DNA of 47,054 bases. Source: Salinivirgaceae bacterium (GTDB lineage Bacteria > Bacteroidota > Bacteroidia > Bacteroidales > Salinivirgaceae). The position numbers and the translations under genes are program-made. The stretch lies in assembly GCA_028709085.1 (NCBI GenBank), contig JAQVXQ010000008.1, positions 1 through 47,054 on the forward strand, in the 5' to 3' direction. The notes under the pieces are model-generated. The model was not told the DNA's origin. It worked only from the letters and a program-made list of their open reading frames with translations, and searched no databases. Shown here one piece after another: positions 15,361 through 23,973 of this stretch. The first letter of the stretch is position 1. Each line of letters begins with the position of its first letter.

Positions 15361-15688
15361 GGTTCTTCGCTTAAACTAGTGGATTTTAAAAAAGTATTCA
15401 TTATTGTACATAGAATTCCAAATAATGATTACGAGATTCTTCACTCCACTACGTTACGTTCAGAATGACAGGTGCTTTCGAGGAAAAAAGGGGAAGAGAA
15501 GGCGGCTTCGCCGCCTTCTCTTCCCCCCCTAATCCGTCCGACAGGAATGTCATCCTGAGCGTAGCGAAGGATCTCTAAAACTTCATTTTAACTAAACGAC
15601 ATTGATTTAGAAATGTGAGAAATTTCAGCGTGTTGGTAAATTTTGGAAGAGCCTAATTGACCAAATCCACTAGTTTTGGCGAAGAGCC
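15361..15688. mobile_element. MITE-like element with 26-bp terminal inverted repeats and 8-bp target duplication
   Basis: The left end 15361-15386 (GGTTCTTCGC, then ACTAGTGGATTT) and the right end 15663-15688 are inverted copies with 3 mismatches in 26. Directly outside both ends is the same octamer AAAGTATT (15353-15360 and 15689-15696), as expected for a target-site duplication. The element is 328 bp, has no transposase and contains a REPIN-like palindrome. Ends of the form GGnTCTTCG with 8-bp duplications recall the ISL3 family (from memory), so a parent ISL3-like transposase elsewhere in the genome is plausible. Confidence 0.72.
15434..15574. repeat. REPIN-like palindrome with a 17-bp GC-rich central hairpin
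   Basis: Outer arms 15434-15470 (AGATTCTTCACTCC to CAGAATGACA) and 15548-15574 (TGTCATCCTGAGCG to AAGGATCT) are diverged inverted copies. In the centre is a perfect 17-bp stem (15490-15506 and 15510-15526) around a TTC loop, far more GC-rich than its surroundings. The arm sequence GTCATCCTGAGCG, followed by GAAGGATCT, is a familiar dispersed repeat in Bacteroidota and other phyla (from memory). It lies wholly inside the 15361-15688 element. Confidence 0.7.
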
Positions 15689-15826
15689 AAAGTATTTAAC
15701 TGCACAAGATTTGAATACACGAAACACGAACGCTCACACAACCCTTATTTTCAAGGCTATTGGAAATTGGATTGCAAAAAAAGAGATGAAAGCTTTCATT
15801 GCCACTTTAACATTACGCAAGAAAAA

Positions 15827-15854
15827 AACCTGTGAGTAAATTTACTCACAGGTT
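15827..15854 (-). terminator. Terminator for gcvH, perfect 28-bp palindrome
   Basis: AACCTGTGAGTAAA (15827-15840) is followed at once by its complement (15841-15854). Read on the minus strand the stem is followed by TTTTTTTC, so it ends gcvH transcription 57 nt after the stop codon; the TATTTTTATAG on the other side makes weak activity on the plus strand possible. Confidence 0.85.
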
Positions 15855-15910
15855 TCTATTTTTATAGTGTAAAATCGTCTATTAATGATAGACTAACTCA
15901 CCAATTAATT

Positions 15911-16288
15911 TTATCCAATGTGTGCTTTATAAGCAGCCGCATCCATTAAACCATCTAGTTCTGATTTTTTAGACATTTTAACTTTTAGCATCCAACCTTC
16001 AGCATATGGATCTTTATTTACAAGCTCCGGGCTAGCTTCTAGATTTGGATTCACCTCGATAATTTCGCCGGATATTGGCATAAACAAATCGGAAACAGTT
16101 TTAACAGCTTCGATTGTTCCAAAAACCTCACCCTTGTTCAGAGTTTCACCTTCAGTCTCAATTTCAACAAAAACGATATCGCCAAGTTGTTGTTGAGCAA
16201 AATCAGTCACACCAATAGTAGCAATATCACCATCGACAACTACCCATTCGTGTTCTTCCGAAAATTTAGTATTAGCTGGAAAATTCAT
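15911..16288 (-). CDS. gcvH: Glycine cleavage system H protein
   Basis: 125 residues, full length. The lipoyl-attachment lysine is K63 in FGTIEAVKTVSDLFMP; the flanking motifs HEWVVVDGDIATIGVTDFAQQ and LGDIVFVEIETEGE are standard. The H protein shuttles the aminomethyl group between the P, T and L proteins of glycine cleavage; gcvP and gcvT are not in the window. It follows the receptor block on the same strand, but a promoter in the 85-nt gap (16313-16320) and a strong terminator after it suggest an independent single-gene transcript. Confidence 0.96.
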   Translation of the reverse strand: MNFPANTKFSEEHEWVVVDGDIATIGVTDFAQQQLGDIVFVEIETEGETLNKGEVFGTIEAVKTVSDLFMPISGEIIEVNPNLEASPELVNKDPYAEGWMLKVKMSKKSELDGLMDAAAYKAHIG

Positions 16289-16312
16289 AGTACTTTATTT
16301 TTAAATTATTTG

Positions 16313-16320
16313 CAAATATA
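16313..16320 (-). promoter_or_regulatory. Bacteroidota -7 element for gcvH
   Basis: The minus strand reads TATATTTG, 25 nt upstream of the gcvH ATG. The upstream -33 box is unclear. Confidence 0.5.
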
Positions 16321-16373
16321 GATATTTTATTGTGTATTTCACTCTATTCTGAATAATTCAATCAATAGTTATT

Positions 16374-18692
16374 TTATAACGCATAGGTTTCTATCTCAGA
16401 AATGAGCTGCGCAATTTCCTGATCATATTTAACCTTAGTTGTAACATCTGTTGCAACCAAGGCTACTTCTTGTACCTCTCGCTCATCATTGTCTAATATT
16501 GGGATGTATGTTTCTGAAAGATATATCGACTTTTTACGATTTTCAATCTTCTGGATTTTCTTTTGTGAATTACCAGCGAGTACTTCTGACCATAGTCGGG
16601 CAAACTCTTTTCGAGAAATTTCGTCGGGTGTAGTAAAAGCATCCATATATTTGCCTATCATTTGACTGGCAGGGAATCCAAATAGATCCGACAGCGTTTC
16701 GTTTATTTTTGTTATTTTCCCTTCAATATTCAAAATGGCTAACATTGTATTTGCTTCAATAGTAGAAATCACGGTTTTTAATTCATGCTCTCGTTTTTCA
16801 GCCTCTTCTTGGGTTGCCAACATCTCCTCCATATTCTGGCGCATCTCTTCCTCGTGTTGAGCTAAGATATCTTTCTGTTCTCTTGACTGTTTGAGCAGTT
16901 CAGCGGTTTTAACATTAATCTTAACGCTGTTTACCGTCGATGCAATGTTGGCACCTAGTTTCTCTACAAACTCAATTTCATGGGATTCAAATGCTTTATA
17001 CCCGAGCAATTCAACAACTCCTATTGCTTGTTCTCCGATCAATAAGGGTACTATCAACGAATATACTGGTATTTCGTCGTGGGAAAGTTCGGGTCGAATA
17101 ATAGGAAATGATTGTGGCGTATCTGTAATATGTAACGTCTTTCGATCTTGTGCTACTCTACCAATAAGTTCTTCGCCCATGTGCACACTTTTGGTAATTA
17201 TTTTAAATTGACCAAAAGCAAACACGGACGCAAGGTCAAAAATATCTTCATTTTCATTATCACTAATAACAAAGATCGCGCATTGTGGTTTATCCATATA
17301 CAAGCACAAATTCTTGACAAGATTAGATGATAATATTTCAATATTATCGTTATTTATCCTAAGAATTTCTCCGAATTTTGCAATCCCTTGGGTTACCCAT
17401 GATTGTTTATCATCTTCAATCCGCTGTTTATTCTCTTCGGTTCTCGATTGAATTAAACTTTCGCGCATTAAAACCAACGATTGACCCAACGTATCACTTT
17501 TTCCCAACAACGTATATTTGGTATCCAGATTTCCTTTCCCAATTTCAGCAGCAAATGCCGAAACGTTATTAAGTCCATCAATCAAACGATTCACTCCCAA
17601 CGAAATTTCACTTAATTCGTCGTTTCCACTGATTTTCAATTTATTACTATAACTAATATCACCCATGGAGATCGACTCCAATGATTTTGTTATACTTAAC
17701 AGTGGTTTTGTTACCAATCGTGCTATCATCCATACAAAAACACTTAGCACAAGCAAGCCTATTAATCCAGTTATAATTGAAATAACAGTACTTCGGTTAG
17801 CGCTAACCAATATATTTAGTGATGGTATTTTTGTTATTAGCAAAATTTTGTCGAAATGGTTGGACATTTGAATTGGAACAATGGCATAATAATTATGATT
17901 TATTAATGGCGTGAATGTAGCCTTTCCATGTTCAAATCCTTTAGACACATTACTATAAATTAGGGAATCAGATTTGATTGCATCCACCAGTTTTGCCCCA
18001 CCCGTTTCAGAAGAGTATGATAATAGTTCCCAATTCCTATTAATGATCAGCAATTCGGATCTGCTCTCGCGTGCCAATGTTTTCAAATATTCATGTAACT
18101 CTGTCGTTTTCCCATCAACCCCAACTACTCCAATAAACTCATTAATCTGCATTATTGGGACAACATAACTATCAAGCGAACATGTATCATTGGGTTCTTG
18201 ATGGTTACAATTTGGTATCATTGTTTCGAACAATGTATTTCTGGGTGTTAAAAAAAATTGTGAAGTACTAATATCACGATCACTAAAACCAAGATTCTTG
18301 TTATTTCGATTATACGAAATATTAAGTGTGGTATCAAATCCTATCATAATATCGGAGAGGAAAACACCGTGGATTGCTGCAATCTTTTGGTTTTTAAGCA
18401 GTGTGTTTTCAAAAACAGTTTTGTAAACTGGCAATCGATTTTCTACCGGAAGACTTCCATATACAAGCGCAATTTCTTTTAAAACACGAGCAGTACTCAT
18501 ATAATCTTGCATAAACATCTTCACCTTTTCACTATTTGCTTTAGCCAAGGTTAAGCTTTTCTGCTTGTTACTAGAAACCGCGCTAGATCTAATTTTAGAA
18601 TTAACAATCATAATTGTGGCTCCAAAGACAATAAGTGCTGTTAATATAATTAAATACAGCATCTTATTATATATTTTCATTTTCATTCTCAT
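16374..18692 (-). CDS. Receptor A: Cache-HAMP-GAF-PAS sensor protein without output domain
   Basis: 772 residues; last and most diverged of the five paralogues. TM1 about 11-30; periplasmic Cache-like sensor about 35-295; TM2 about 303-324; HAMP about 325-378 and a second HAMP-like unit (GKGNLD, LGQSLVLMRESL) about 380-415; GAF about 440-590; coiled coil 600-640 with HEEEMRQNMEEMLATQEEA; PAS about 640-755 (NIEGKITKINETLSDLFGFP). It then ends; there is no kinase, GGDEF, EAL, HD-GYP or methyl-accepting domain. Its sensor lacks the YTKxHGRI-type motif of B and C but has two Cys (C162, C171). The GAF core has changed where the others agree: GRVAQDR instead of GRCxxE, and the SGLGxSxP motif is lost, suggesting a different GAF ligand or none. 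The start lies 45 nt after receptor B. Confidence 0.88.
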   Translation of the reverse strand: MRMKMKIYNKMLYLIILTALIVFGATIMIVNSKIRSSAVSSNKQKSLTLAKANSEKVKMFMQDYMSTARVLKEIALVYGSLPVENRLPVYKTVFENTLLKNQKIAAIHGVFLSDIMIGFDTTLNISYNRNNKNLGFSDRDISTSQFFLTPRNTLFETMIPNCNHQEPNDTCSLDSYVVPIMQINEFIGVVGVDGKTTELHEYLKTLARESRSELLIINRNWELLSYSSETGGAKLVDAIKSDSLIYSNVSKGFEHGKATFTPLINHNYYAIVPIQMSNHFDKILLITKIPSLNILVSANRSTVISIITGLIGLLVLSVFVWMIARLVTKPLLSITKSLESISMGDISYSNKLKISGNDELSEISLGVNRLIDGLNNVSAFAAEIGKGNLDTKYTLLGKSDTLGQSLVLMRESLIQSRTEENKQRIEDDKQSWVTQGIAKFGEILRINNDNIEILSSNLVKNLCLYMDKPQCAIFVISDNENEDIFDLASVFAFGQFKIITKSVHMGEELIGRVAQDRKTLHITDTPQSFPIIRPELSHDEIPVYSLIVPLLIGEQAIGVVELLGYKAFESHEIEFVEKLGANIASTVNSVKINVKTAELLKQSREQKDILAQHEEEMRQNMEEMLATQEEAEKREHELKTVISTIEANTMLAILNIEGKITKINETLSDLFGFPASQMIGKYMDAFTTPDEISRKEFARLWSEVLAGNSQKKIQKIENRKKSIYLSETYIPILDNDEREVQEVALVATDVTTKVKYDQEIAQLISEIETYAL

Positions 18693-18737
18693 GATGGTTT
18701 CTTTTAAAGTCTCCTACTAATAGTTCGAAAAAATATA

Positions 18738-21542
18738 TTACGTCAATTCTATGGTTTGAAGTTCTTTTTCGGCCTCTTCCCATATTTCGCTAATATTGTC
18801 AAATAATTCCATAACATGGTTTTCAGAGTCTTGCATGGCTGCGTATTTTTCAACTTGTCGTGCAAGTGTCTGTAATTTATCAACCCCTAAATAGGTCATT
18901 TTTGTTCTAAAACCTATTATTCGAGCTTTCAATTGTTCCCAATCTTTAACAAGTAAAAGTTGGCGCATTTCCTCGATTTGAAAGGGAATAGCCTCTCGAT
19001 AAATTTTCAAGATATTTTGTATTTTGCCCAAGTCACCTTTATATACTTTAGCAAGATGCGATAATCGTATATATTTAAATTGAGTGTCGTCTTTGATGAT
19101 TTCCGAAATATCGATCAGCTTTGGTCCTTCCTTCTTCTCGGAACGTTTCTTACTATTATACACTTTCTTGATCATCTCTAACTTCTCTTTCAAGCTCTTA
19201 ATCTGACGCTCTTTACGTTTCTCTTCGCTAATATCGGTTGCTACATTCACTACTTTAAAGGGATTTCCATTATGATCACGAATGGGTGTGTAAACTTCAT
19301 TTAACCAAAATTCTTGTCCTAAATATTTAGCATAAAACTCTTGTTCTATTACTTCTCCAGCCGTAAGACGGTTCCAGAACTCTTTAATCTCTTGCGTTTT
19401 CTCTTGGCTATTGAATTCGTATGTCCCCATTTTTTTTCCAACAGCTTGTTCTCGTGTAAGTTGAAATAGCTTTAACAATCGGTCGTTAATCTCAATAATA
19501 TTTCCCGAAAGATCATATTCAACGTAAAATATGGCACTCGTTACGGAATGGATAAATTTCATTTGCTGATCTTCGCGATTCGTTGATTCCTCTTGCGTAG
19601 CGGTCATCTCTTCCATGTTCTGACGCATCTCCTCTTCCTGTTGCGCCAACTCATCGGCTTGAATTTTGGACTCTTCAAGCAATTTAGCTGTTCGCACATT
19701 GATCCGTACCATAGAGATTGTTGATCCAATGGGGATACCCACTGTTTCAATAAAGTTAATTTTGTATTCCTCCATAGTCTTAAGCGATCCCACCTCGATA
19801 ACTCCAATGATTTCCTCATTAACAATTAGTGGGATTACCAATATACTTTTTGGTATTGATTTTCCTAACCCGGATGATATTTTCGAATACTCTTTCGGCA
19901 CGTCATCAATGTAAATACGGCTTTTTTCGACTAAACATCGCCCAACAACACCGTCTCCCGCATAAACTTCGGTTTGTTCAATTCGGTCGGCAATAAATCC
20001 GCATGAGGCGTACAATTCTAAAAATCGTTCATCATCCGATTGATTCACCAAATATACAGCACCATATTGAACATCAACATAATCGACCAATTCAATGATG
20101 ATCTGTTGCGATAGTTTATGTAAATCGTCGTTATTTTGTCGTAGTAGCACAGCAAATATATTCAATCCTTGAGAACTCCAATTCTTCTGCGATTCCTCAA
20201 GTTTGCGACGCTCTCTTTCTTGATTTGCCCGCACAAGTGAATCGCGCATGTCTAGGAGACTATTTCCAAGGGTGTCATTTGTACTCAATGGCTGGAATGA
20301 ATAATTAAAATCTCCAGATTTGATTTTATCCGCAAAAGCTACAGTTTGTTTTAGCCCTTTAATAACCGTATTAACCGATGAACTCATTTCTGCAATTTCA
20401 TCTCCTGTTCGTATATTAATTGTTTTAATGCTCTGGATATTTCCGCAGGCAAGCTCTTCGATAATAACCGTTGTTTTATTGAGTGGCAAGATTATGGTAA
20501 CAGAAATAATAATAGTAATTAACATTAAAAATGCAAATCCATAATAACCTACCTCTTTGGTGTCAGCCATCTGGGTTTCAACTCGACTAACTATTGAATT
20601 TAAGGGTACATTAATAGCTAATGCCCATTTTGTATCTGTATTAGCAACCTCGAATGGTAAGAAAATGGTGTACATTCGTATTCTTTGTTTCTGATCAACA
20701 TGCTCAAAATCAACCAATTCCTCCCTTTTCAGTCGATCACCAATGGCATATAACGATGAATTAATGGAATCAATATCATCATATTTTTTGCCTATATAGT
20801 TGCGATTTGGATGAGCAATAATTGACATTTCTGCCGATACTATAAACGCACTGGAACCTGGAAACGGTTTAATGGTGTCAACCATTCTTGAGAACTCTTC
20901 CAAGCTAATGTCAACCCCCACCATTCCGGCAAACTCATCGTTTATTATCATTGAAGACCCAATGGAACTCATTAAAACCTGTTTGTTGCCAAGCATATAA
21001 AAATAGGGTTCCGTAATGAAATCATTTTTACGAATCTTTACGCCATAATACATGCTTGCAGGGTCGTCGCCTTCAAAATTCAACGAATCTTGGGTTTTAC
21101 GAATAAAGTTTCCATCTCTGTAATATGATGTGGATATTCGACCGTGGTCTTTTGTATAAGTACTATCTATAAATCGGTTTTCCCATGTGTCCCAAACGGA
21201 TGCATATCGTGAATTTTCAACCACTATCCTATTTAAGATGGCATTAAAAAACGGTCTGGCTTTGCCATCAGGAATCTTTAAATAGGATGTAAAGGCATGA
21301 CTAAGTGACCGCATCTCAATCACAATATGGTTCAATTCAGCTTGCACCTGACTCCCAGAGTTATAGGCTACTGTTTTTGCATACGCACGACTTTCGGCAA
21401 CGGCAATTTGTTCAAAATCAAAATTTATATACCTAAAAACTAGAAAATAAACCAATGCTGTGGAAATCGAAATTCCCAAAACCAATTTAATTACAAGGCT
21501 TATTTTAAAAGATTTTAACCGATTTGTTTTATCTGTTGTCAT
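18738..21542 (-). CDS. Receptor B: Cache-HAMP-GAF-PAS sensor with degenerate C-terminal Hpt domain
   Basis: 934 residues, the longest paralogue. TM1 about 15-35; dCache-like sensor about 45-325 (FIDSTYTKDHGRIS, MVGVDISLEEF, IIAHPNRNYIGKKY); TM2 about 331-353; HAMP about 354-440; GAF about 460-615 (GVVGRCLVEK, then SGLGKSIPKS); coiled coil 620-660 (QQEEEMRQNMEEMTATQEES); PAS about 660-775. A basic linker leads to a helical domain (820-930). LKARIIGFRTKMTYLGVDKL aligns without gaps to the Hpt core A-H-K-I-K-x-x-x-x-x-V-G, with I876 where the phospho-His should be. It therefore cannot act as a normal phosphotransfer protein, but the fold could still dock receiver domains. No kinase or receiver is present. 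Confidence 0.88.
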   Translation of the reverse strand: MTTDKTNRLKSFKISLVIKLVLGISISTALVYFLVFRYINFDFEQIAVAESRAYAKTVAYNSGSQVQAELNHIVIEMRSLSHAFTSYLKIPDGKARPFFNAILNRIVVENSRYASVWDTWENRFIDSTYTKDHGRISTSYYRDGNFIRKTQDSLNFEGDDPASMYYGVKIRKNDFITEPYFYMLGNKQVLMSSIGSSMIINDEFAGMVGVDISLEEFSRMVDTIKPFPGSSAFIVSAEMSIIAHPNRNYIGKKYDDIDSINSSLYAIGDRLKREELVDFEHVDQKQRIRMYTIFLPFEVANTDTKWALAINVPLNSIVSRVETQMADTKEVGYYGFAFLMLITIIISVTIILPLNKTTVIIEELACGNIQSIKTINIRTGDEIAEMSSSVNTVIKGLKQTVAFADKIKSGDFNYSFQPLSTNDTLGNSLLDMRDSLVRANQERERRKLEESQKNWSSQGLNIFAVLLRQNNDDLHKLSQQIIIELVDYVDVQYGAVYLVNQSDDERFLELYASCGFIADRIEQTEVYAGDGVVGRCLVEKSRIYIDDVPKEYSKISSGLGKSIPKSILVIPLIVNEEIIGVIEVGSLKTMEEYKINFIETVGIPIGSTISMVRINVRTAKLLEESKIQADELAQQEEEMRQNMEEMTATQEESTNREDQQMKFIHSVTSAIFYVEYDLSGNIIEINDRLLKLFQLTREQAVGKKMGTYEFNSQEKTQEIKEFWNRLTAGEVIEQEFYAKYLGQEFWLNEVYTPIRDHNGNPFKVVNVATDISEEKRKERQIKSLKEKLEMIKKVYNSKKRSEKKEGPKLIDISEIIKDDTQFKYIRLSHLAKVYKGDLGKIQNILKIYREAIPFQIEEMRQLLLVKDWEQLKARIIGFRTKMTYLGVDKLQTLARQVEKYAAMQDSENHVMELFDNISEIWEEAEKELQTIELT

Positions 21543-21606
21543 ACCTATTCGGTTTCAAATTATTTTCAATTATTGATTTACATCGTACAGATTTCAGATT
21601 TATTTC

Positions 21607-23943
21607 CTACTTTCTGTTGGTCTTATTTATACTCTTGGTAATATCAATGGCGATATTAAATATTTTAATAGGTTCTCCATATGTGTCAAGTATTGGAGTG
21701 TAAAGCTCAGTTATCCACATTGTTTTGCCGTCGATTATAATTTCTTGAGTAATTTCATGCGATTTCCCATTACGAAGGTCCAGCCACAAATTATCGAATG
21801 TTTCTCTATTTTGTTTCTGCGATGCAAAGCTACCTTGTTTCTTTCCAACAACGGCATCTTTTGATAAACCGAGCATATCAAGAAAATTTCGGTTAATGTC
21901 AATTAACGTTCCGTCCATATCATATTGTGCAATCATGGAAACACTGTTAATGGCATCTACTAATCCACGTAACTCATTTTCTCGCTTTTGAGTTTCTTCT
22001 TGATTTGCATGCATCTCTTCAATATTCTGACGCATCTCTTCTTCTTGTTGCGACAACACCTCGGCTTGCTCACGCGATTGTCTCAATAGAACTGAGGTTT
22101 GTTGGGCCACTTTTAAGGAGTTTATTGTTAATGCAATAGCTTCTGACACCTTTTCCAATAAATCAATTTCATGCGGTTTTAATGGATTAAACGAAACCAA
22201 TTCCATTACGCCCAAAACTCGTTCATCGGCTATTAGTGGAAGCAAAATCAGATTTGTTGGGTTGGACTCGCCCAAACCACTTTCAATTTTAATATAACCA
22301 TCGGGAATATCGGTCATATTAATGGTAAGTTTTTCATATGCACAACGTCCAACGAGTCCCTCTTCTGGTTTGATTTTTAGCTTAATAAGTTTTTTCCGAT
22401 TGTATGCTACGGCAGAAACCATCTCAAAATAAATATCATCGGGTTCACTGTCGTTAAGAATATACATCCCTCCCTGACAGGCGCCAACCTGATCGGCAAG
22501 AAAACTTATTACGTCGTATCCCATGTTTTTAACGGACGCTGAAGATGTTCGAATAATATCGGTTAGTTTTGCACTATTCTCTGTGGTCCAACGGTGTACC
22601 CGGTCCTCTTCCTGTTTTTTATCTAATTCGTTTGCTGCTGTTTGTAAACTTTGGCGCATTTCTATCAGAGTTTGTCCAAGAGTATCGTCGGCACTAAGTT
22701 TCTTATAATCGGATTCGAAATTTCCGGATCCAATTTCTTTTGCAAAATTAACCGCATTTAACAACCCATTACTTAAAATCTCAATGCTACGCTGCATATC
22801 GCCGATTTCATCGCATCGTGAATCAAATTCGTTTTTATGAAAATCAATATTTCCCAATGCCAGATCTTGAACCATTTCGGTTGTTTTTCGAATTGGTTTT
22901 GAAATGCTAAACGAGATAAGATAAATAACGGACACTAAAAATAGAAATCCTATAATACCGAGCAATATAGCAAACTGTATGAAACTTCGTGCCTTTGCTT
23001 GAACAATATTAATGGGAACTGAAATTACAAACGCCCAAGGTTTTGGGTCTCCAATAGTTTTCACCGGGTTAAAAGCGTAAAACACTTCGTTACCAAGGCT
23101 ATCGATATCGATAAACGTATGTGGTTTGCCTTCCTGTATTTTTTCAAGAACATTGTGTTTGATTGCAAATTGTTCACTTGTTGTAGCGATGTTTTTTCCA
23201 AGAAAACGTGAATTGGGCGACGATACCCACGTTCCATTATTACTAAGGATATAGGCATTACTTTTTTCGTACAATTTAATATTGTTGCAAATATCTTGAA
23301 AATGTCCTAAATCAACATCGATTCCAGCTACTCCAATATATTGGTCTCTGTATATAATTGGAGTGTTAAAATTGGCATTCATTACAAGTTCATCCGCTTT
23401 CCCTGTATAAGAATAATATTCAGGATCGACCAACATCTCCTTTTTAGTGATTTTCATTTTATAATAATTGCTTGCCACATCGTCGCCATCAAGGTTTCTT
23501 TTTGCCTCGATGTAGCTGATCACTCCATTATCACGAAAATAACCGCTTAAAATTCGTCCATGGGTTTTAGTGTATGCTGTATCTATAAATTGAAGTTCCC
23601 AACTGGTGGCAACGGACAAAAAGGCGTCGTTGTTCTCCATAATGTTTCTTTGGGCATCGAGATATACTTTATGAAAGTGAGGCCATTTTAACAGATGATA
23701 TGAAGCCCCCATGTTTGCCAAAGAACGTGTTATATGAAAAATACCGTCGAGGTTTCCGGCAACTTTAATTGCATTTTCTGCGGATAGTGCTTGGGTAATC
23801 TCCTTGGCATTCTCCACCGATTGATTTGTACTCCGAACACTCAAATAACTGATCGATAGCGCATAAATAAGGGTGGCCGAACTCAAAACGTACAACATCA
23901 ATCGACCACGTATATTTAATTTAAGTTTTTCGGCAATATTCAT
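21607..23943 (-). CDS. Receptor C: Cache-HAMP-GAF-PAS sensor protein without output domain
   Basis: 778 residues. TM1 about 16-34; dCache-like sensor about 40-318; TM2 about 321-346; HAMP about 347-435; GAF about 455-610; coiled coil 612-655; PAS about 660-770 (MDGTLIDINRNFLDMLGLS). The periplasmic half is closest to receptor B: both share W...FID..YTK.HGRI..GY/SY.RD.G, a DD-A-S-x-YY element and GxxGxDxxL, so they may bind related small molecules (amino or organic acids are common Cache ligands, but none is identified). The GAF keeps GLVGRCAYEK and IESGLGESNP. The gene ends 64 nt before receptor B; spacing and orientation support one five-gene transcript. Confidence 0.88.
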   Translation of the reverse strand: MNIAEKLKLNIRGRLMLYVLSSATLIYALSISYLSVRSTNQSVENAKEITQALSAENAIKVAGNLDGIFHITRSLANMGASYHLLKWPHFHKVYLDAQRNIMENNDAFLSVATSWELQFIDTAYTKTHGRILSGYFRDNGVISYIEAKRNLDGDDVASNYYKMKITKKEMLVDPEYYSYTGKADELVMNANFNTPIIYRDQYIGVAGIDVDLGHFQDICNNIKLYEKSNAYILSNNGTWVSSPNSRFLGKNIATTSEQFAIKHNVLEKIQEGKPHTFIDIDSLGNEVFYAFNPVKTIGDPKPWAFVISVPINIVQAKARSFIQFAILLGIIGFLFLVSVIYLISFSISKPIRKTTEMVQDLALGNIDFHKNEFDSRCDEIGDMQRSIEILSNGLLNAVNFAKEIGSGNFESDYKKLSADDTLGQTLIEMRQSLQTAANELDKKQEEDRVHRWTTENSAKLTDIIRTSSASVKNMGYDVISFLADQVGACQGGMYILNDSEPDDIYFEMVSAVAYNRKKLIKLKIKPEEGLVGRCAYEKLTINMTDIPDGYIKIESGLGESNPTNLILLPLIADERVLGVMELVSFNPLKPHEIDLLEKVSEAIALTINSLKVAQQTSVLLRQSREQAEVLSQQEEEMRQNIEEMHANQEETQKRENELRGLVDAINSVSMIAQYDMDGTLIDINRNFLDMLGLSKDAVVGKKQGSFASQKQNRETFDNLWLDLRNGKSHEITQEIIIDGKTMWITELYTPILDTYGEPIKIFNIAIDITKSINKTNRK

Positions 23944-23973
23944 ACTAGATACTTTTAATTGTTCTTCAACAGG

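Noticed and set aside
15657..15839. 60-codon plus-strand ORF at the end of the MITE
   Set aside because: It begins in the inverted repeat, runs into the gcvH terminator palindrome and has no family features; it looks like chance open frame.
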